Shown in pieces: positions 60,508 to 64,000 of a DNA stretch of 64,000 bases (within the stretch, counting starts at the first letter, position 1; each line of letters starts with the position of its first letter). The stretch comes from SFDP01 sp051891855 (GTDB lineage: Bacteria > Bacillota > Clostridia > Lachnospirales > Lachnospiraceae). The stretch covers positions 3,078 through 67,077 of the forward strand of contig JBJFFP010000012.1 of NCBI GenBank assembly GCA_051891855.1, read 5' to 3'. The translations under genes and the position numbers were made by a program. Under the pieces are notes generated by a model. That model had not been told where the DNA came from. It saw only the letters and a program-made list of their open reading frames with translations, and did not search any database.

Positions 60508-61665
60508 ATGAAGATTACCGATATGATTTATAATATTGGCGTAACCGATAAAATCATCGATCTGTTTGAGGGACAGTATCCTGTTCCTGACGGAATGACT
60601 TATAATTCCTATGCCATTATGGATGAAAAGATTGCCGTAATGGATACCGTAGATGCAAATTTTACTGAAGAATGGCTGGATAATCTGGAAACCGTTTTGG
60701 GAAATAAGGCTCCTGATTATCTCATTATTCAGCATATGGAACCGGATCATTCGGCGAATATCGATATTTTTATGAAAAAATATCCCGCTGCTACTATTGT
60801 GGCTTCTGCGAAATCCTTTGCCATGATGAAAAACTTCTTCGGCACTGACTATGCCGGACGCAATCTGGTGGTCGGTGAGGGAGACAGTCTCTTATTGGGT
60901 ACGCATATCCTTAATTTTATCACTGCACCTATGGTGCACTGGCCTGAAGTAATCATGACCTACGATGCCACAGACAGAATTCTGTTTTCTGCCGATGCCT
61001 TCGGCCGTTTTGGAGCTATCGATACCCTGGATGACTGGACCCATGAGGGACGCCGCTACTATATGGGTATAGTAGCTAAATACGGGCCGCAGGTACAGGC
61101 GGTATTAAAGAAAATCGCTAATCTGGATATCCAGAAAATCTGCTCTCTTCATGGCCCTGTTATCAATACCTATATCCCTTATTTTTTAGACCTTTATCAG
61201 ACTTGGTCATCTTATCAGCCGGAAGCTTCAGGAATTGTGGTTGCCTATACCTCCATTTACGGAAATACAAAAAAAGCCGCAGAGCTCTTGGTCCAAAAGC
61301 TTCAGGAGTTTGGCTGTGATGAGGTGGTTACCTATGATCTTGCCCGCTGTGATCTGTCTGAAGCCGTAGCCGATGCCTTCCGATATGATCGGTTGATTCT
61401 GGCCTCTCCCACCTATAACGGTGATGTTTTTCCCTTTATGCGTATTTTTATCGACCATCTGAAGGAACGTAACTTCCGAAATCGTAAGGTCGCCTTTATG
61501 GAAAACGGAAGCTGGGCCCCCACTGCAGCCAAGGTCATGCAGGGGATGCTGGAAAAAAGTCAAAATCTCACCTATGCAGACACCACTGTAAAGATCCTGT
61601 CTGCAGTGAATGAAGAAGCCTTACTTCAAATTGAAAATTTGGCAAAAGAAATGTGCCGGGGATAA
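60508..61665 (+). CDS. fprA: FprA-family A-type flavodiiron protein
   Basis: The 385-residue protein has the lactamase-like diiron domain with all ligands visible (H-x-E-x-D-H in H-M-E-P-D-H near 77, His in M-V-H-W-P-E, Asp in F-S-A-D-A-F-G, His in S-L-H-G-P). A C-terminal flavodoxin domain starts about 250 (T-S-I-Y-G-N-T-K-K). Such enzymes reduce oxygen or nitric oxide, protecting anaerobes. GGAGG lies ten bases upstream of the ATG. Monocistronic. Confidence 0.95.
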   Translation: MKITDMIYNIGVTDKIIDLFEGQYPVPDGMTYNSYAIMDEKIAVMDTVDANFTEEWLDNLETVLGNKAPDYLIIQHMEPDHSANIDIFMKKYPAATIVASAKSFAMMKNFFGTDYAGRNLVVGEGDSLLLGTHILNFITAPMVHWPEVIMTYDATDRILFSADAFGRFGAIDTLDDWTHEGRRYYMGIVAKYGPQVQAVLKKIANLDIQKICSLHGPVINTYIPYFLDLYQTWSSYQPEASGIVVAYTSIYGNTKKAAELLVQKLQEFGCDEVVTYDLARCDLSEAVADAFRYDRLILASPTYNGDVFPFMRIFIDHLKERNFRNRKVAFMENGSWAPTAAKVMQGMLEKSQNLTYADTTVKILSAVNEEALLQIENLAKEMCRG

Positions 61666-61683
61666 CCCGGCACAATTTTCCTT

Positions 61684-62115
61684 CTACTCTCCGTTCTGAC
61701 CGCCTTCACCGCTGCCAGTGGCCTGTGCTTTGGGGAAGGCTGCCTCCTTCGCCTCATCATCCGACAGCATATCACCTACAGGATTTTTCGTGGTAAAGCG
61801 CTCCACCACATCCGGGATCATATCCAGAATTTTGGTTACTCCATCCTGCTGTTTGATGTTCACCAGCTTGGTATGGCCATCCTTAATGACCAAAACGGCA
61901 CTGGGGCTCATCTTCCCGCCCACTCCGCCGGCACCGCTGTTCTTTTTATCCTGACTGCCGGCGCCGGCACCTATACCGAAAGAAACATCCACTAAGGGTA
62001 AAATAATGGTATCCCCTATGGTAATCGCCTCACCCACTACAGTTTTGGTGCTTAAAACGCTATCTACTCCCTTCAATAAAGAAGTCATTACGGAACTGAA
62101 ATTATTATCTGTCAT
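61684..62115 (-). CDS. gerW: GerW-family sporulation protein (YtfJ)
   Basis: The 143-residue protein has the YtfJ/GerW core G-D-T-I-I-L-P-L-V-D-V-S-F-G near 32-45, a Gly-rich stretch, and the A-V-L-V-I-K-D-G segment near 80. It is linked to spore germination in Bacillus. It overlaps the DUF2953 gene by 11 bases, as in Bacillus ytfI-ytfJ. Confidence 0.93.
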   Translation of the reverse strand: MTDNNFSSVMTSLLKGVDSVLSTKTVVGEAITIGDTIILPLVDVSFGIGAGAGSQDKKNSGAGGVGGKMSPSAVLVIKDGHTKLVNIKQQDGVTKILDMIPDVVERFTTKNPVGDMLSDDEAKEAAFPKAQATGSGEGGQNGE

Positions 62116-63073
62116 CTCTTACCTCCTGCACATAATTAGTATCGTCATTTTCCTTAAGATTATCATCCGATGGCCCATTTAACCATAATTTGATCAAAGC
62201 CATACAATCCTTATTGCAAATCAGAATCAGCATATGGTAAAGCAAAACTCCTAAAAAGATTCTTCCCTTGGCATATCCGTTAAACTCCATTCTGCCGGTT
62301 TCAAAATCAGGTGCAATCTGTAAGTTTCCCCGGTGAAGGGGATAGGTTATGCCCACAGCAGCCATCATCTGCCCCGTTAAAGAAGGATCTTCAAAGCCTG
62401 CCGTACCATTTATCCTCCAACGTCTGGGTGCCAGACAGTACAGGACTTTCAGAGTCTTTACCTTTACTCTTGCCCATAGTCTTTGGGTTTCCTCCCTCTT
62501 CCACCGACGGTAATACTCATGTATCAGCTCCTGCTTATCCTGAAAACAGTTTCCTACAGCTTTCAGCCTCCTTCTGATACTAAAAAAGCCTTCATTCACT
62601 GCCTTTAGTTTCTCCCATAAGTCCGCTTTTTCTTCTTCTCCCTGTTGTGGAATGACATCCTTATAGGCTTTTTCCTGATCCAAAGCAGGAGCTTCTTTGG
62701 GTCTGTAATCAGAGTCGATTACCTCTGCTTCTTTATCCTCTTTTTCCTTTTTCAGCTTTTTCTTTTTTTTCTTTTTCTTTTCGGAAAGCTTCTCCTTCTT
62801 TCCCCTTTTCGGTTTTGAGGAATCATAAACCGTAATCCCCAAAAGCTTAAGTCTCTTTGTCAGGACTTCTTCATAACGAAAGGTAAAATATACAATGGAT
62901 AAAAACCAACTAAGCTTTCCCTCAGCTTTTTTTTCTGTTTCTCCATACTCTCCTTCTACCCTATAGCGGATGGGAACAAACAACAGCAGAAATAAAAGAA
63001 CGAATATGGCCGCAATTATCCATAAACCAATCCATAAAATCCATTTTAACACTTGAAGTATGATTAAATCCAT
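62105..63073 (-). CDS. DUF2953 membrane protein (YtfI-like)
   Basis: The 322-residue protein has an N-terminal membrane segment (8-31) followed by F-V-P-I-R-Y-R-V-E-G, a Lys-rich linker around 85-115 (seven consecutive Lys), and a C-terminal DUF2953 region with A-A-V-G-I-T-Y-P. The gene order ytfI-ytfJ supports a sporulation link. It lies nine bases after the next upstream gene. Confidence 0.87.
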   Translation of the reverse strand: MDLIILQVLKWILWIGLWIIAAIFVLLFLLLFVPIRYRVEGEYGETEKKAEGKLSWFLSIVYFTFRYEEVLTKRLKLLGITVYDSSKPKRGKKEKLSEKKKKKKKKLKKEKEDKEAEVIDSDYRPKEAPALDQEKAYKDVIPQQGEEEKADLWEKLKAVNEGFFSIRRRLKAVGNCFQDKQELIHEYYRRWKREETQRLWARVKVKTLKVLYCLAPRRWRINGTAGFEDPSLTGQMMAAVGITYPLHRGNLQIAPDFETGRMEFNGYAKGRIFLGVLLYHMLILICNKDCMALIKLWLNGPSDDNLKENDDTNYVQEVRDDR

Positions 63074-63082
63074 GTGTTCCTC

Positions 63083-63391
63083 TTATATTCCATCAAGTAA
63101 ATATTCCTTAACATCCGGAGTCCCGGTTATTCTCAGAGAATCCTCTATCATGGAAATCATCAGCTGCTGTGCCTCCGGATATCCCTTTGCTAATCCTACA
63201 ATCAATCCCACATTTTCCCTGATCAGCCTCTGCTTGAAAAAACAGCAATGGGTACACTCCAGCTGATTCTTACCGGCAGCAATGGAAATCACATAGATAT
63301 CAACCATGCCGGCTCCCCGCCGAAGCTTCCATTTAATCTTTCCCTTATTCCTTATTCCCTCACTTAGATAGAGTTCTTTACGAAAGTGCAT
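63083..63391 (-). CDS. hypothetical protein, 102 aa
   Basis: Basic and compact, with a Cys cluster (E-C-T-H-C-C) near 45-50 and a hydrophobic V-G-L-I-V-G-L-A segment near 61. No family recognised. It begins the gerW group, and its leader shows nothing special. Confidence 0.62.
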   Translation of the reverse strand: MHFRKELYLSEGIRNKGKIKWKLRRGAGMVDIYVISIAAGKNQLECTHCCFFKQRLIRENVGLIVGLAKGYPEAQQLMISMIEDSLRITGTPDVKEYLLDGI

Positions 63392-63432
63392 ATAAAATCC
63401 TCGTTAATACAAAAGAGGCGACTAACGCCTCT

Positions 63433-63885
63433 TTAGTAATACTTCCTGTTTCCCCAAAGATTTCTCTTCTTCAATTCCAGATATTCATTATAAGCCTTTT
63501 CCAAAATCTGACGCTCATTGGCAAATTTCAGCAAATGATACGCTTCATGATATTTGTAATAACCGGAATCAACAAAAAACTCTTCGCGTTGTGGTTTACT
63601 GTAATAGCTGTCAGCCATCATCAGATACCAATGGACTTCCTTCTCCACGGTATCCTCCGGTACATTAAAAGTATATTCACTTTTTCCTATATACTTAATG
63701 ATTGAGGCAGCGGCTCCTGATTCCTCCAACACTTCACGCATAGCCGTGTCCTTATATTCCTCGCCTTCCTCTACAGTACCTTTTGGCAAAACCCAACCCT
63801 CATACTTATTCTTAAAATTCTTGTATAAAAGTAAAATCTTACCCCGAAAAATAACCACACCGCCACAGCTGGTTGCCTCTATCAT
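63433..63885 (-). CDS. NUDIX hydrolase, 150 aa
   Basis: The Nudix box (GX5EX7REXXEEXGX) is at residues 35-57, preceded by W-V-L-P-K-G. The protein is a single compact domain of the diadenosine-polyphosphate or (d)NTP-type clade by length. Substrate not visible. A promoter and a GTCTCC/GAGAC hairpin lie upstream. Confidence 0.88.
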   Translation of the reverse strand: MIEATSCGGVVIFRGKILLLYKNFKNKYEGWVLPKGTVEEGEEYKDTAMREVLEESGAAASIIKYIGKSEYTFNVPEDTVEKEVHWYLMMADSYYSKPQREEFFVDSGYYKYHEAYHLLKFANERQILEKAYNEYLELKKRNLWGNRKYY

Positions 63886-63944
63886 TGCAATTCCTCCCTG
63901 AATGGTGTGATGTCTCTTTTAGGAGACATATATAAACTGATTAC

Positions 63945-63973
63945 AGTATAGACCAATTTCAAGGATTAAGCAA
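63945..63973 (-). promoter_or_regulatory. promoter of the terminal NUDIX gene
   Basis: TTGCTT (63973-63968) and TATACT (63950-63945) are 17 bases apart on the minus strand. The rest, to 64000, shows no gene. Confidence 0.65.
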
Positions 63974-64000
63974 GGTTTTATTTGCGGCTCCTAATCCCTC

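Overview
The window reads as a chromosomal segment of a spore-forming, Gram-positive Clostridia bacterium, most likely Lachnospiraceae. The support is low-to-moderate GC, AGGAGG-type ribosome-binding sites, the rplU-prp-rpmA-obgE block with an N-terminally extended L27, the ylbJ/coaD/rsmD neighbourhood, GerW and YlbJ sporulation proteins, the RNase G/split radical-SAM block and a HisI-HisE fusion with a barrel-like N-terminus. The genus is not established from sequence alone. Most genes lie on the minus strand. I saw no rRNA, tRNA, insertion sequence, phage or CRISPR array.

Layout. 1-785: start of a secreted, Glu/Thr-rich surface protein cut by the window edge. 1.1-10.3 kb: housekeeping block (rsfS, yqeK, nadD, yhbY, obgE, rpmA, prp, rplU with an L21 leader and a strong promoter, NUDIX, rng, two radical-SAM-linked proteins). 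10.5-14.4 kb: a DUF3892 protein, a noncoding array of hairpins with an exact 53-bp period, and two lipoproteins. 14.7-16.2 kb: ECF sigma factor and membrane anti-sigma factor. 16.3-26.5 kb: a peptide quorum-sensing island. 26.5-32.5 kb: polyamine synthesis (speA, speE, speB, carboxyspermidine dehydrogenase and decarboxylase) behind a leader with an intrinsic terminator. 32.6-36 kb: DUF368, two small membrane proteins and a MATE transporter. 36-41.2 kb: histidine genes hisZ-G-D-B-IE. 41.3-57.6 kb: recU, pseudouridine synthases, SDR, YgiQ, HAD, ylbJ, coaD, rsmD, a type II topoisomerase pair, DegV and recG. 57.7-57.9 kb: a 100-N scaffold gap flanked by an identical 55-bp sequence. 57.9-64 kb: fakA, Asp23, rpmB, fprA, gerW with a DUF2953 protein, and a NUDIX gene.

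The most interesting part is the agr-like island. A LytTR response regulator, a GHKL sensor kinase and an AgrB peptidase are followed by an easily missed 48-residue agrD at 23601-23747, which encodes a probable thiolactone pheromone with a five-residue ring, Cys-Ile-Gly-Tyr-Ile. The agrD stop lies inside a 59-bp element whose near-perfect copy (58/59) occurs 3 kb away. Each copy sits upstream of a transcription unit of the same design: small secreted protein, perfect intercistronic hairpin, lipoprotein. One unit continues with a solute-binding lipoprotein, the other with two ABC permeases, an ATPase and a DUF5028-like protein. I infer that both units are outputs of the pheromone circuit. One gene in each carries an in-frame UGA, so parts of the output may be decaying.
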